A program made the translations under genes and the position numbers. A DNA stretch of 64,000 nucleotides from Isoetes taiwanensis (taxonomy: Eukaryota; Streptophyta; Lycopodiopsida; Isoetales; Isoetaceae): NCBI GenBank assembly GCA_021234155.1, contig JAJEKV010000002.1:27647299-27711298 (forward strand). Reading direction: 5' to 3'. Below are positions 10,776 through 21,690 of the stretch, in pieces (position 1 is the first letter of the stretch; every line of letters begins with the position of its first letter). The notes beneath the pieces were generated by a model. That model was not told the origin of the DNA. It did no database searches and worked only from the letters and a program-made list of their open reading frames with translations.

Positions 10776-12800
10776 TCAGAATCGGAGTCTGAATCTGAGC
10801 TTGGGTCGGAGGAGTCCGAGCTGGGGACCTTCCTCTTTGCTCCTCTTCTTGTCTCTACTTCTTTCGAGCCGATGCTTGCGGCCCAGCTTGAGCGTTACCA
10901 CCGAACACGCTCCGCATGTGCGGCTAGCAAAGCCTTTATCCGCTTCGAGGTCCGTCCTCATTTGCGATATTTCTTCTTCTGGGGTCATTTGTCCAAATTC
11001 TTCAAAGCGGGTTCCTTGCGGGCGTGGCCTGGGGGGGTCTGTTCCTCTCAGGTTCCCGCAGCCGCTGTCGTTCTCTGGCCAGCTGCCTCTAGCCGCATAC
11101 ACAAGTGGTTCATATCTACATGGTTAGTTTTCCTCGCTTTCTTGCATTACTTATGTTTGTTGGCATGGTTGGGGGACACAAAATATATCAACAAAACATT
11201 TATAGTGCAAGAGAATATTATATTTATATTTTATATTACACTAATACAAGAAATTGCAACTACTGCTAATCATTCCCTGTTGATGCCTGTAAGATGGATT
11301 ATCCTCCGTGAACTTTTTCACTTGGGCTGTTCCCACCGAATGGCCCAAGTTCCTAAGACATTGGCGAGATCCACCTTGTAATGCTCTTGCCAAATCTTCT
11401 ATTCTCGGGGGGAGGTATAAGCCGCCAATCGACAGCCTTTGCCCGCCACCTTTGTAAGGTATGGCGGTCGAAGACGCCGAAAGTGCTACCGCTCTCTTCA
11501 CCAGGATTGCATACTCGGTGTTAAGGGGTAACCGCATGCCGGCGAATCCTCGAGAGTGCAATCAGAACGATACTCCTTCCTCCGCCTGGGTGAACTTGCG
11601 GTGGATAACCGCTATTCTTCCATCCATCGCCAAGGGCGTGTAATACCGTAGTGACTGGTTGCGCGAGGCGATCGGTCCTCGCCACTCGGTGGCATCCAGC
11701 TACGTTCCGCTTCGGAATCATCAACCTCCACCGTGGTGAGATCCCCGTAGTCTCGGGATCACTGAAGCCCTCCCCAGGTCGAATTCACCGCCCTATCCCC
11801 GGAGGTGCTTTGCGGACGAAGCTTGCCGTTAGGATGTTTGAGGTCGATAGCGGATCCCATTTGTTCTGAAGAGCAAGGAACTCTTCCTCCGTCGGTAGCT
11901 TGTTCTCGCCTTGTGCCTCCATAATCCTGCCCGATGTTGTCAGAGGGCTTGATGTCCTGAGGTAAACTCTCCTGCAGTAAGTGTCGGCTTCCTTACTTGG
12001 AGGGGAAGTCGGACTCTCCTCGACGATGAAGTCGCCCAAGTCCGCTCTTCGGAGTTGGTGCAGCAACTCTTCAGTCGGTACTCCCTTTCCCCGCACTCGG
12101 GAGGTTTTGAATGTCGCTTAGGAGCGAAACTCCTCACCTTCGGCGATAATGGGAGCTAGGCTTGTGATGCCTAACCCGAGGGGTGGCGCCGACTCACGAG
12201 AGTCTGCCGGCTTCTTCGGGTCTTGCCACTCCTGCTTCGCTTGTCGCCGCTCTTCCGGGTCGAGCTTCGACATAGTCTTCCTCTTCCTCGGATTCCTGCT
12301 TCATCCGAAGTCTTCTTCCTTCCCTTCTTGCTCCTGCTCATACCGCGTGTAAGGAGCCGTTGTTCTTTGCTATGGCTAATGGGTCCACGCCCATGGGGAA
12401 TGGAGGTTTCCCCGCGGTGTTCTCGCACGGTGGGTAAGAAAGATTGCCGTGGCGGTGTTGAAAGAGAAGTACTTGGTCCCCGCTGGTCGGACCATTGGCT
12501 CGTGTCGCGGTGCGCTTTGTTTGTGAGGTATTTGGCGATGTTCGACATCGCCTAATGCCGCCGCAGGGACCGCCTAGGAACAAAATATCCTACACAAGGG
12601 GGAGTTGCACTAGCTACCGGTTCTACCCTAGCTTGGAACTCAGATCAAGACTCTACTATAAGCCGGGTTTGCGTGCAAGGTTGCTTGGGCGCCTACCTCC
12701 TTCCTCAAGATCCGGAAGATTTGGTCGACGCCGGCGGCCTCGAAAGATGAGCGCCGGGCCGTACCATCTCTGGAAATCAGAAGTTGCCATTGATTAATTG
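10776..12800 (-). pseudogene. Broken ORF between internal TATA box and gag core (gag N-terminal part?)
   Basis: Several minus-strand fragments in different frames form one decayed reading region: about 12791 (a start in MATSDFQRWYGP), 12548-12171 (basic, with SNIAKYLTNKAHR), 12096-11785 (with TEEEFLALQNKWDPLS), 11561-11241 and 11102-10776 (with MTPEEEISQMRTDLEAD). Position suggests the N-terminal part of gag or a separate extra protein. I recognise no domain in it. The start lies about 110 nt downstream of a TATA box at 12904-12913. Confidence 0.45.
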
Positions 12801-12903
12801 CAGAAGAGGGTAACAAACGGTTGCAAGAGCGCCTCAGGGAGTTGGGAAAACGGCTAGAAGGGCAGGAGCAGATTTGTAAGGTGCTATCTGAGAAATGACG
12901 GGT

Positions 12904-12913
12904 CTATTTATAG
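12904..12913 (-). promoter_or_regulatory. Internal TATA box (module B)
   Basis: CTATAAATAG on the minus strand, inside the retrotransposon rather than in an LTR. It lies 188 nt downstream of a pair of inverted-repeat blocks and upstream of an ORF remnant, the same arrangement as at 14862-14871. Confidence 0.55.
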
Positions 12914-13101
12914 AAAAAGGGGAAACCCTAATTTTTGGATGACTTGAAAATTTCCTAGGATTGGGTAATTCTAACTTATCTGAGGTCAAAATAGGAGTTT
13001 GAGGACTATATGAGATGCTTAAACAAGGCTAGGTTACCTAAAAGATGCTATGCAGTAGGTTGAAGGTGACTTTGACAAGTCCTGGTGAAGAAATGGTAAG
13101 A

Positions 13102-13365
13102 GGTCTCACAGCTTGCGCCCCCGCTTCAAAACTAACTTTTGTTTTGGCGACCAAAGCGCAGAAAGACATCGACATCATTTCGATCAAAGGTGTTCAATTT
13201 GGGTAAACTAATGGTGTAAGGGTGATGGGCTCATCAAATTAGGCAGAATAGACCCCTTATTTGGTCAATTTGGAGCTGTTTTGGCCAAGTTTGGGCGAGG
13301 TCTCACACTTTGCCTCGCTTCAATACTAACTTTTGTTTTGCGACCAGTATGAAATGTGAGACATC
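13102..13365 (-). repeat. Pair of ~67-bp inverted-repeat blocks (module B)
   Basis: Blocks at 13102-13170 and 13299-13365 share a core with CTTCAA-ACTAACTTTTGTTTTG-CGACCA and are bounded by GGTCTCAC on the left and, in the second block, by the inverse GTGAGAC on the right. They are spaced about 128 bp apart. Two more copies lie at 14972-15229. Confidence 0.75.
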
Positions 13366-13689
13366 ATGTCTCTCGGCTTCCAAATGTCCTATTTCACTTT
13401 GAAATAAAAGCTAAAACTTATTAATTTGCTCTAATTAACCAAGTTTATGTCATCAAGGTACACAAAATTGCTCTATATTACAAAATTTTTAATTATTTAC
13501 AACAAAGTTTCTAATATGCTTCTCCCTTAATGCGGGTCGCAAAGACTCATGTCTTGTCGCATTAAGGTTACCACCTTGGCGTGGATAGTGCAGGCTGTTG
13601 AGTCTTCAAAATGTTGCACTATCTTTGCCTCACCGCCTCTTGCATTGCCCGCCAGCTCGTCCGTGACTCTAAAGTCCGTTCAGCAGGCC

Positions 13690-14759
13690 TCATTACTTCA
13701 CGCACCAACCGCCGAAGGGGGCACGGGGAATTAGGAGGCCGAAGCTGCTTTGGAAGTGTCTAATCTCCCTTAACGCTCTTCTCTCCACCTCCTTCCTATC
13801 GGCTTTCTTCTGGTGGCGGCTTGGGAACCTTAGGCCGATTGGTGGCGGCCTTAAGGTTTGCCGCTTCGTTGGTCGCCCTCCTTCGATGAACTTAACCCCT
13901 TTTTTCTTCATAATATTTGTTGTAGGCCTCCCATTTCTTCATGTAGGCCTCGTGCTCTCTCATCTTCCTCTCAGAAATCTTCACCACATGGGGTGGCGTA
14001 GGCTTCCCGGCAGGTGGTTTGCTTCTTTCTATCCCATGCGAGGGTACTTTCGGGGGCTTACGCACTTGGTCTTCTTTGGGGTTGCTCAGTCTTAGCTGCT
14101 TTCCGGTACTTCACCTTTCGTCGCTGGGTGCTTGGAAGAGCTTCCACCTGCGATATTAGAGTTGAAGTCCTCCTCGGAAGAGTCGTCGGAGGGGTTTGGG
14201 GGTTCGTCGGGTTGCCCTTGATGATAATGTTGGGGTTAGGCCTCTTCCTTGGCGAGGCGGTCCTTCGTTCTCCTTATGCCCGATACGAACTTCCCCTTTC
14301 GCTTTCTTCTTTTCTTCTGCTGCCTTTTGTTCCTCTTCCTTCCTTTTCCTCTTTTTGTCTTCCCTTCTCTTCTGCCGGCGCTCGTACTTTCTGATGAACC
14401 TTCTAAGGTCTGCTATCTCCCGTTGGCTCCGGACACATCACTTGCTCATCCTGCTTTCGAGGATCTCTGTAGGTGCGTCTCGAATGGTGCGCTTGTTCTG
14501 GCTGCGGGATCTCCCGCTCTATTCCTTCATACACCTCCCTCGTCTCCTTGTCCATGGAGTTTGGTGATGTGGCCTCGTCTGCTTTCTGCCTGGCCGGTTG
14601 AAGCCCTCAATCAGATCGGGCGTGTCTTGCTCCTCGTCCGGAAGAACGTCCCCTCTCGCGAGCCTCTCACGAAGCATCTTCCGAATGATCTCCGCCTCGG
14701 TGGCGGTGGTAGCTTCGCGGGCGGCACGCTTCCTTGCGGTGCTGTTTGGTTCGGGCCAT
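13690..14759 (-). pseudogene. Extra ORF in the retrotransposon leader (charged, coiled-coil-like)
   Basis: On the minus strand a start at 14759 opens with MARTKQHRKEA, then after a frameshift continues with ATEAEIIRKMLRERLARGR. Further down comes DKETREVYEGIEREIP (about 14500-14555), then a very charged Lys/Arg/Glu segment with RFIRKYERRQKRRED (about 14350-14400), which looks like a coiled coil. It stands about 100 nt below a TATA box at 14862-14871. It is not a standard retrotransposon gene and I do not recognise the family; a captured or lineage-specific extra ORF is possible. Several frameshifts break it. Confidence 0.5.
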
Positions 14760-14861
14760 GCTTTACTGGATCGTCAATCTGGATAAAAGCGCCCGAGATC
14801 GCCCTAAGTTGGGAAGAGCGGATTTCTAGGGCTTGGACGAAAAAATGAGGGGGTTCTACAT

Positions 14862-14871
14862 CTATTTATAG
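14862..14871 (-). promoter_or_regulatory. Internal TATA box (module A)
   Basis: CTATAAATAG on the minus strand, about 100 nt downstream of the second inverted-repeat block pair and about 100 nt upstream of the start at 14759. It is identical in sequence and equivalent in position to the box at 12904-12913. Confidence 0.6.
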
Positions 14872-14971
14872 CTTGGGGAATTTTTAGGTCAAAACTCAAG
14901 TTGCTCTGTTTAACATGCTAAGGCACCAACTTATCTAAAACTTATACTTATTTCAGACTTTTTTCTCGATT

Positions 14972-15229
14972 GGTCTCACGGCTTAGCCTCGTTCCAATAC
15001 TAATGTTTAGTTTTGCGACCAGGCGCGAGCTGTGAGATCTCATACATTTCTAGGGTTTTTAGATAATCAAAACATGCTATTCTAACTAATTCCTACCTTA
15101 GAATTAGCCTTACCACATTAGTTTTCTCAAATTCATCATGTTTTGGTGTTCTTGGCTCGATGTCTCCGCGACTTAGCCTCACTTCAAAACAAAAATTTAG
15201 TTCTGCGACCAGGCGCGAGCTGTGAGACC
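14972..15229 (-). repeat. Pair of ~67-bp inverted-repeat blocks (module A)
   Basis: Blocks at 14972-15038 and 15161-15229 share TTAGCCTC at the left and TGCGACCAGGCGCGAGCTG at the right, and carry GGTCTCAC/GTGAGA inverted ends (best in the first block). Spacing between the blocks is about 123 bp, close to the 128 bp of module B. Confidence 0.78.
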
Positions 15230-15419
15230 ACCTCACTTGGAAAATTTTGGCTCATTCTTTTTAATCTTGTTAAATTCCAATTCACTTAATTGTTACTAGC
15301 TTAGCATAAACTACAAAGGTGAGAGAAAAATTTTCCCACTTTTCGAGGCTTGAGGATCCTATCAAGTTAGTACTACTGGGAACATGGTCAGTGCTTTGCT
15401 CTTGGTCTCCAAGAACATT

Positions 15420-15430
15420 GCTCATACCAG
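15420..15430 (-). promoter_or_regulatory. Primer binding site, initiator tRNA-Met type
   Basis: On the minus strand the sequence right after the 5' LTR reads CTGGTATGAGC. This matches the plant initiator-Met primer site (TGGTATCAGAGC) with a small internal loss. Position and sequence fix the 5' LTR and the orientation. Confidence 0.8.
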
Positions 15431-16975
15431 CATGATCGCCCCTACTGTTATATCACGGTGCACTCACCGTATACAAACAGGAGTTCTTCCCCCACACCAG
15501 CTCCATGCTGATACAGGGCCCTCCACATATCACTGCACCCGTAACGAGTCCCAGTGGGAAGAGTGAAGGTGTCATTCTACCCCGTCTCCCTCAGGGCCTA
15601 CCTAGCTGCGGAAGCGTAAACATACATGTCAGTAGCACATACATCAACATCCTGTGACCATCTCGAAGGATGGTCCTCCTCATATCTGCATAGACAAAGA
15701 TCAGCACATCACATAGGGGATCCTACCCAAGGCTCAGACTCAAAGGATGACTGACGGCTTGGGTCTCCGGAGTTCGTTGCAATTCATGGCAATGGAGTTG
15801 GCTGGCATAAGAACATGGCATAGGGTTGTCCACTCCATCCGCCCCTCCTGTGCACACTTTGCAGAGTAGGCTGAAAAGTGTCGGGACTGGATCAGAGCCA
15901 GGGATGCATAGCCGAAGGGGCTATTCCCTGGGTCTCATCCTCCCGATTCGATGGGGCGGTAGGGATCACTCCCTCCAGAGATCTACATCTGACTCAAGGT
16001 GACTAGAGGGCCACCGCCCGTGATTTGAACCCCACTGGAAAGTGTACACCACTTCACGGTGTCGAGCCCATGCCTTACCCGCACGGTGGTAAGCCATTGG
16101 ACCTAGTCACAATGATCCCCGGTAGGCTTTACACACCGGGGGGATCGCCAGAGTCGACATGAACCTCCTTCTTATCGGTCGGCCCCTTCACCCACAACCA
16201 GGTGTGGGCTCTTGTACACGTAGCGATCTACAATGTGCTAGAGAGGCTACTCTAGGAGCATCAACTACAAGCTTTAGGGCCTCTACCCCCTTCCCAATAC
16301 AAGGAGTTCACAGAGATACATCATCCAAATACATCATCATAAGAACTAAAGAACTAGATCTAATCATAGAGTTAGGTTCTTTAGTTAGTGTCCGAGATCT
16401 AAGTTCTAGATAGCTACTATGGGCAATTTAATAGTCTAAACCTACCGATTCTATGACTAGAAGACGGTTTAAGCTATTAAATTGACCAAATACTCTGATC
16501 CTGAGTGGCTCCTCCCCGACTGAAGTTCAACCATCCTGGCGGGCCGAGCGAATCTGAGGGAACTGATGGTGCAATTATGCTTGGCGTTTGGAGGCGCTTT
16601 TGGCTCTCGGGCAGCCAAACCGAGCTCTAAAACCCTAAGGGATCGAAAAACTAGCAAGCTAGGGTTTTCCTACCCTAAATAGACATGGGGTTTAGGCTAG
16701 GGTTTCCACCACCCAATTTGGCATGTGGGATAATTGAAAGGCCCCACTTGCCTTTAATGGCTAGGTGGCAAAATATGCCAACATGGAAAGGTGTGCCCTC
16801 ATTAATGTGCACATGTGCACATTAATAATATATGAACACTCCTAGCAAGTTGCCCCTAGGGCTACTTACCTGGCTATCCGCTACGTTACACGCTCGGTCG
16901 GAGTGGCGTAATGCGGCGTGATTTGGCAAGATGAAGATACGCCCCGGGACCGGGATCGCGTGGCCGAACGTCACA
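15431..16975 (-). repeat. 5' LTR of the retrotransposon
   Basis: This is homologous to 3930-5479 over its full length. The outer end CGTCACA (16969-16975) is the inverse of TGTGACG at 3930. The inner end has decayed to CATGATCGCC. Differences from the other LTR are mostly short indels and clustered changes at CpG-containing places. It carries the same 26-bp palindrome. Confidence 0.93.
16801..16826. promoter_or_regulatory. 26-bp perfect palindrome in the 5' LTR
   Basis: This is identical to the palindrome at 5310-5335. In the 5' LTR it would be in the position to act on the element's own promoter. Confidence 0.6.
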
Positions 16976-16980
16976 TTATG

Positions 16981-19900
16981 GATCCAGCATATATGTCTCA
17001 TATGAACACCTATCTGCACAGCACAATACATTTCCACAGTGCTAATGTTTGTAAGTTGGGAAAAATCAACGAATTATGCTTTGTAAGCCAGGAAGTGGCC
17101 GCAATTGGATTCTGGAGCTGCCCTTACAAGCTTCAAGGACACTGTTTATTAGGTCTGATCCTTTGGGTCTTCAGTAGACATTAATAAGTCAAGAAGTTCC
17201 AAGATTAGTCTAACTCTTTCGTGTATCTATACGGCTCCTGTGTTGCAGCTAGGGGTGAGAAGTCTTGCAACTATCGCTAAAAACACCGACGAGGATGTGA
17301 TGACCCTGGCGCCCGCGTTCTAGAGTAATATTGCTCAGATTGATGCCAGACAGCTTTAGGCAAGCAACACAAGCGTAATAATGATGTTTGAAGGCATATT
17401 CTCACTATAAAGACTCATCTGTATCTATTGGAGTAGCTAAGGTTCATAACTCAAAGTCAACTTTGTAACACATCACATCATCATGTGGAGTTTCAAACTA
17501 GGAACGTTGCTTATCAGATGTGCAATGTCATCAAATATTTAGGAATAAGGTAAGATCACAATATTGTGATGGAGTCTGTAAAAGCACTCATTGAAGAAAG
17601 AGAGATGGTGGGGAATGGACTCTAGATCATAGTATCTTCTCATCCATGCAGAGATCTGACTACCAGCTGAAATGTTTCCTATTGCTTTGTTCATTTTTTA
17701 TATAGATTTGGAATGATAGACGAGGTCTAATGATAGATCCTATGTTCAAATCCACGAGTAACATTCTCTTTACTTTGTTAGTTTCAAGCTTATCAGAAGC
17801 AAGAAGCAGGGAGTAATTGCTTCAAAAAGCTCTAAGATTGATCAGATCTATACATCTGTTTCCATTTGTACACCAAAGTCCAGAGCTAATCTCTCTAATT
17901 TGTTGGATGCAGGCTTACTAAAAGCATGGAGGAGAAATTTTAAGAGCAATAAGATGGATATGTAGGTGGTTCAAACAATCCTAAGCCAAGGGTACAAGAG
18001 ACTCGAGCCCGCATTCAACTCCAAGTCTCTCCAAGTTCCATGTCTCCTTGCAGCTAGCAAGCTTCTTCGGTAGTTCACAGTGTAGGTCTGGTATCATGTA
18101 CTGCATACATGATTTGACAAACTTTGGTGATTTGCTATTTATCTATTCGAGAACAACTACCTTGAAAGGTTTATCTTCTACAATGGTGAGTGATGGTTTC
18201 ATGCATATTTGCAGATGCATTGTAACAGTATAGCAGCTTTGTCTCTTTTCGTTCGTGCCCAAAACTAACTTCATATCATATTTTACTTTCTTTTCTTCAA
18301 TTTCTGCAAGTATTCATTTGTTGCTCAGCTCATTGTCTCACATTGTCTCTTTCTTTTAAAGTTTACACGGACAAAAAAAAGACAGAATCTACATCTCACA
18401 TGTAATAGCCAGACATCGAACACCACTTGCATCAACAATCACTGCTACAGAGATAATAACATTCATAGCATTCTCTTCGCAATTTTAATTCTCAATCAAT
18501 ACAGTTTCACTACATTCTTGCAGTCTAAGAATCCATTTTAGCTACATATTGAGCGCACTCCATTTTGTTTGTTATGTTTGCACTTTTGAAATTTATCATC
18601 AACAAATCCCGTGTGCATTTTTTGCTCAAACAATTCCACTCCAAAGGTATACATCACATTCACTTTTCAATATTTCTTTTGGAATAGTGCATGTTTATCT
18701 AGCTATTGCAGTACGTCCATCGCTGGATGAATATTTAAAGCATATATGTAGTGGAGATAACTGCATTGTAACAGTGTGGAAAGAGTGTTTGAGGAATTTA
18801 CTTAATATAGAATGAGGAATTTACTTAATATAGAATGGATGGATTACTGTACTGGAAGCAGCATGCAACATTATTAGCTATTTCACAACCAACTTTATCA
18901 ATAAGTAATGAAAACAAATGGGCAATAAGCATTGACTGACTTTGATAGACATTGAATAAATCTGTTTCTTATTTACTACGAATGCGAATTCGACGTAACG
19001 CTAACGACTACACTTTTTCAAGAAATAAGCACAAAACTATGCTTGAATAGACATTGAATAGATGTTCTCTTTTTACATATTGCATGAAATATTAGACCTA
19101 TATTATGATGTATTTCTCAAGGATACGTGCGTGAATTAGCATTAGACCTATATTAGGGCGAATTTGCATTAGACCATTATTAGGGTGAGTTTCTGGAGGG
19201 TACACTTATAGGTGACAGTTCATAAGTATGAGGCCAATAACTTACGTTTTGACTATTGTTGATAATACCTTTATTTTTGAAGTCAATTGCTCTTAAGGAA
19301 TCACTGGACTATTAAATATGTTCATTGATATGCATCAAATACCAAATGTGTATGTTCTTCCATACTGAACACCACTACCTCTCATGTATAAGACATACAT
19401 GATCACATTTGATAAGACCATATAACCAAGTACTATTTAATTTAACCAATCAAATATGTGCGGGTAAGTAATGTTTGCATTTCAGTCTTCTTGGAAATGA
19501 GGGATGCATTCATAAAATTCTCCAATCATTATGATTTCATGGCCTAATCAAACATATAATGTGATTGATGCTCTTTCCTCTCAACCCCATTAACTTATGT
19601 TCTTCAACCATTGGTTTCCCATATAAATAGATTCGTGCCATCTACAAATGCATAAATTAAAAAATAGCACAATTAATTGCCATGCTAAGGCAACTCAATA
19701 TAACTACATCTTCAACTTCTAAGCAAACAATATTTAGAGGTAAAATACACAATTTCAACTATAACTATTGTTGCCTTCACATTGCAATGCAAATTTCTAC
19801 AGATTGCTAGAGCCTACCAATGCCTCACCATTGACCCTTTTCCCGCCAAACCACATTGTTTGCGTCAACCAAAACAACCATTGCTTCAAATTGTTACTAA
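16981..19900. other. AT-rich non-coding stretch
   Basis: No coding region is supported. A short motif ATTAGACC-TATTA is repeated three times at about 19090-19185. Any body of the Helitron that ends at 19929 would lie here, but I see no helicase ORF and cannot place its 5' end. Confidence 0.4.
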
Positions 19901-19901
19901 A

Positions 19902-19929
19902 GCCCAGCAACGCCGGGCACCATAACTAG
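19902..19929 (+). mobile_element. Helitron 3' terminus
   Basis: A GC-rich hairpin (GCCCAGC-AA-CGCCGGGC, one mismatch) is followed 7 nt later by CTAG and a flanking T. This is the standard plant Helitron 3' end (hairpin plus CTRR, inserted before T). The same end is found at 42690-42717. Only the 3' end is called. Confidence 0.72.
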
Positions 19930-20569
19930 TGTATTCTAAAACTTCCTTTGGAAAAGCTAATGTAAGCTTTGTAAACCAATTGTTTAAGCACACCACTTTA
20001 TACATGTTACCTCAAGGAAATTTTTATCTCAGTTGCCAAAAAGGTGCCCATACAAATGCTGCAAAAAGAACTAGGAATTGAAGATGTCAGTGTCTTTATA
20101 TGGTAGAGATATGGAAATTACGCAAGCTTCAACTTTTTCTCTGAATTTATAGTCTGGTCTCCTCTCTAAGAAGTCAAACTAAAGCCGACAAAACCAGCTC
20201 CAATTCCTAAAGGATGTTTTGCATGGCATGTTTGGCTGAGCTATTTTTGTTTTGCAGAGATATTGCAGAGGCTGAAGCGCCGAGACACAGAACAGTGGAT
20301 GCGTCATCGTCAGCTTCCTCCTAGCCTTGTGGTCATTGTTGGTCAGAGAAGGAATTGGTTGTGGCCATAGTTGGGACCGTGACATGTGTCTATGGCACAT
20401 GTATATATGCATATAATTTTGTCCAGCCCGCTGCTCTTGATTACATGTGATTGTCACATTTTTTAACATAGAAGAATATAAATATACAGGTAATTATCTT
20501 TTGAGGGACCGCAGTGGTCTTGCAAAAGGCACCCAGTATAGGTTCACCTAGTATTCCCCTACAAAAGAT

Positions 20570-21090
20570 TTTCCTCAAGCTTCCTCATCCAACATTCTTT
20601 TAGATTTTCCAAGATGCTGTCAAGATTCCTAATATGGGACTAAAAAGACACCCTTTGCAAAAGGTACCATGTGAAAGAATCCATTAATATTCTCTTAGGC
20701 CTCTGTTCTTCTAGATTGATTCCCTCAATATTCTTTTATATTTTCTCCCTATATTTTTCTAGATTTCCTTAACTCATAAACCCTATTCCTCCTCTAATTA
20801 AGAGGGATATATTATAACAACTACCATTCGCCATATCCTAAGATTCCTTCAGATTTTAAAAATTCCACAATGATGTTCCTAGATTTTTCAAGAAGATTAC
20901 CTTATATTTGATAAGATTCCATAAAGGTTCATACAAAGATTCTAATAGATTCTTAAAGATTCCTTTAGATCCATAAAGAGTTCCCTAAGCTTTACCAATA
21001 TTTTACAAAGATTCCTTGAACTCTCCCAGATTCCCTCTAAGATTTTATTAAGATTCCCTATAAAACTCCATGAAGATTCTCTACATAGAT
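20570..21090 (+). repeat. Degenerate AAGATTCC-rich block
   Basis: The motif AGATTCC or AAGATT recurs about every 20-30 nt across half a kilobase, between longer AT-rich spacers. It looks like an old short-period tandem repeat. No coding frame runs through it. Confidence 0.5.
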
Positions 21091-21690
21091 ACTATTTGTC
21101 CGTAAGGAGCAAACATTAATTTCCGTAGTTAATTTTTTTTAGATGAGAGTTGATGAATGAACACTATATTGATTTTCATTGTTTTGGTTCAACGTTTGAT
21201 ATAAATGCTAGTTTTAATTCGCTAATCCAACCTAATCAAATGCAAAACTAAATGAATTGGATGATTTTAGAAGCACGGCAAAGGACTAAAAAATCAAGTT
21301 TGAAGAATAGCGCAAAGAACCCACTGCCGAAGGTACCCCCTACAGAAGTTATGACTTTTCAAACAACCTAACTTAATATAACTCGTGCAGGTGTATTTAA
21401 GCATATACTTTACCAGAAAAATGTTGACCTTGACTACACCAATACTAGTTTCTCAAAAGAAGAAACAAAATCTAACAATATAAACAGCTAAAGCATTCAT
21501 AAACCAACACCTCATTTGGTTTTCTATATTTTCATTTATACAATATTATTATTAATTATTAATTTATTTGTCCTCAATCTAGCTTGGATATAACTTTACT
21601 AATAGTTTATCTGATACATGCTTTCCTAATGAGAAACTGAATCCAAGCCTAATACTGCTCAAGCCTTCTGTTGCACCTTTTTGCTAGTTC

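Larger units (their letters stand above)
3930..16975 (-). mobile_element. Ty3/gypsy chromovirus-type LTR retrotransposon, complete but decayed (13.05 kb)
   Basis: Two direct repeats of about 1.55 kb (3930-5479 and 15431-16975) bound the element, with ends TGTGACG and CGTCACA. The flanks are ATATG (3925-3929) and TTATG (16976-16980), a 5-bp target-site duplication with one mismatch. Read on the minus strand the order is 5' LTR, primer site, a 2.5-kb leader with promoter-like modules and an ORF remnant, gag, protease, RT, RNase H, integrase, chromodomain, polypurine tract, 3' LTR. That order (RT before integrase) and the chromodomain place it among Ty3/gypsy chromoviruses; the clade is not assigned. 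All frames are broken by stops and frameshifts, so it is non-autonomous as read. Confidence 0.95.

Noticed and set aside
10516-11381. Plus-strand ORFs of 203 and 226 codons over the retrotransposon gag region
   Set aside because: They are antisense to the minus-strand gag reading region and show no domain; their Ser/Leu-rich content is the mirror of the charged sense strand.
14014-14848. Plus-strand ORFs up to 199 codons
   Set aside because: They are antisense to the Lys/Arg/Glu-rich extra ORF. The Phe/Leu/Ser-rich translation is what antisense of such codons gives.
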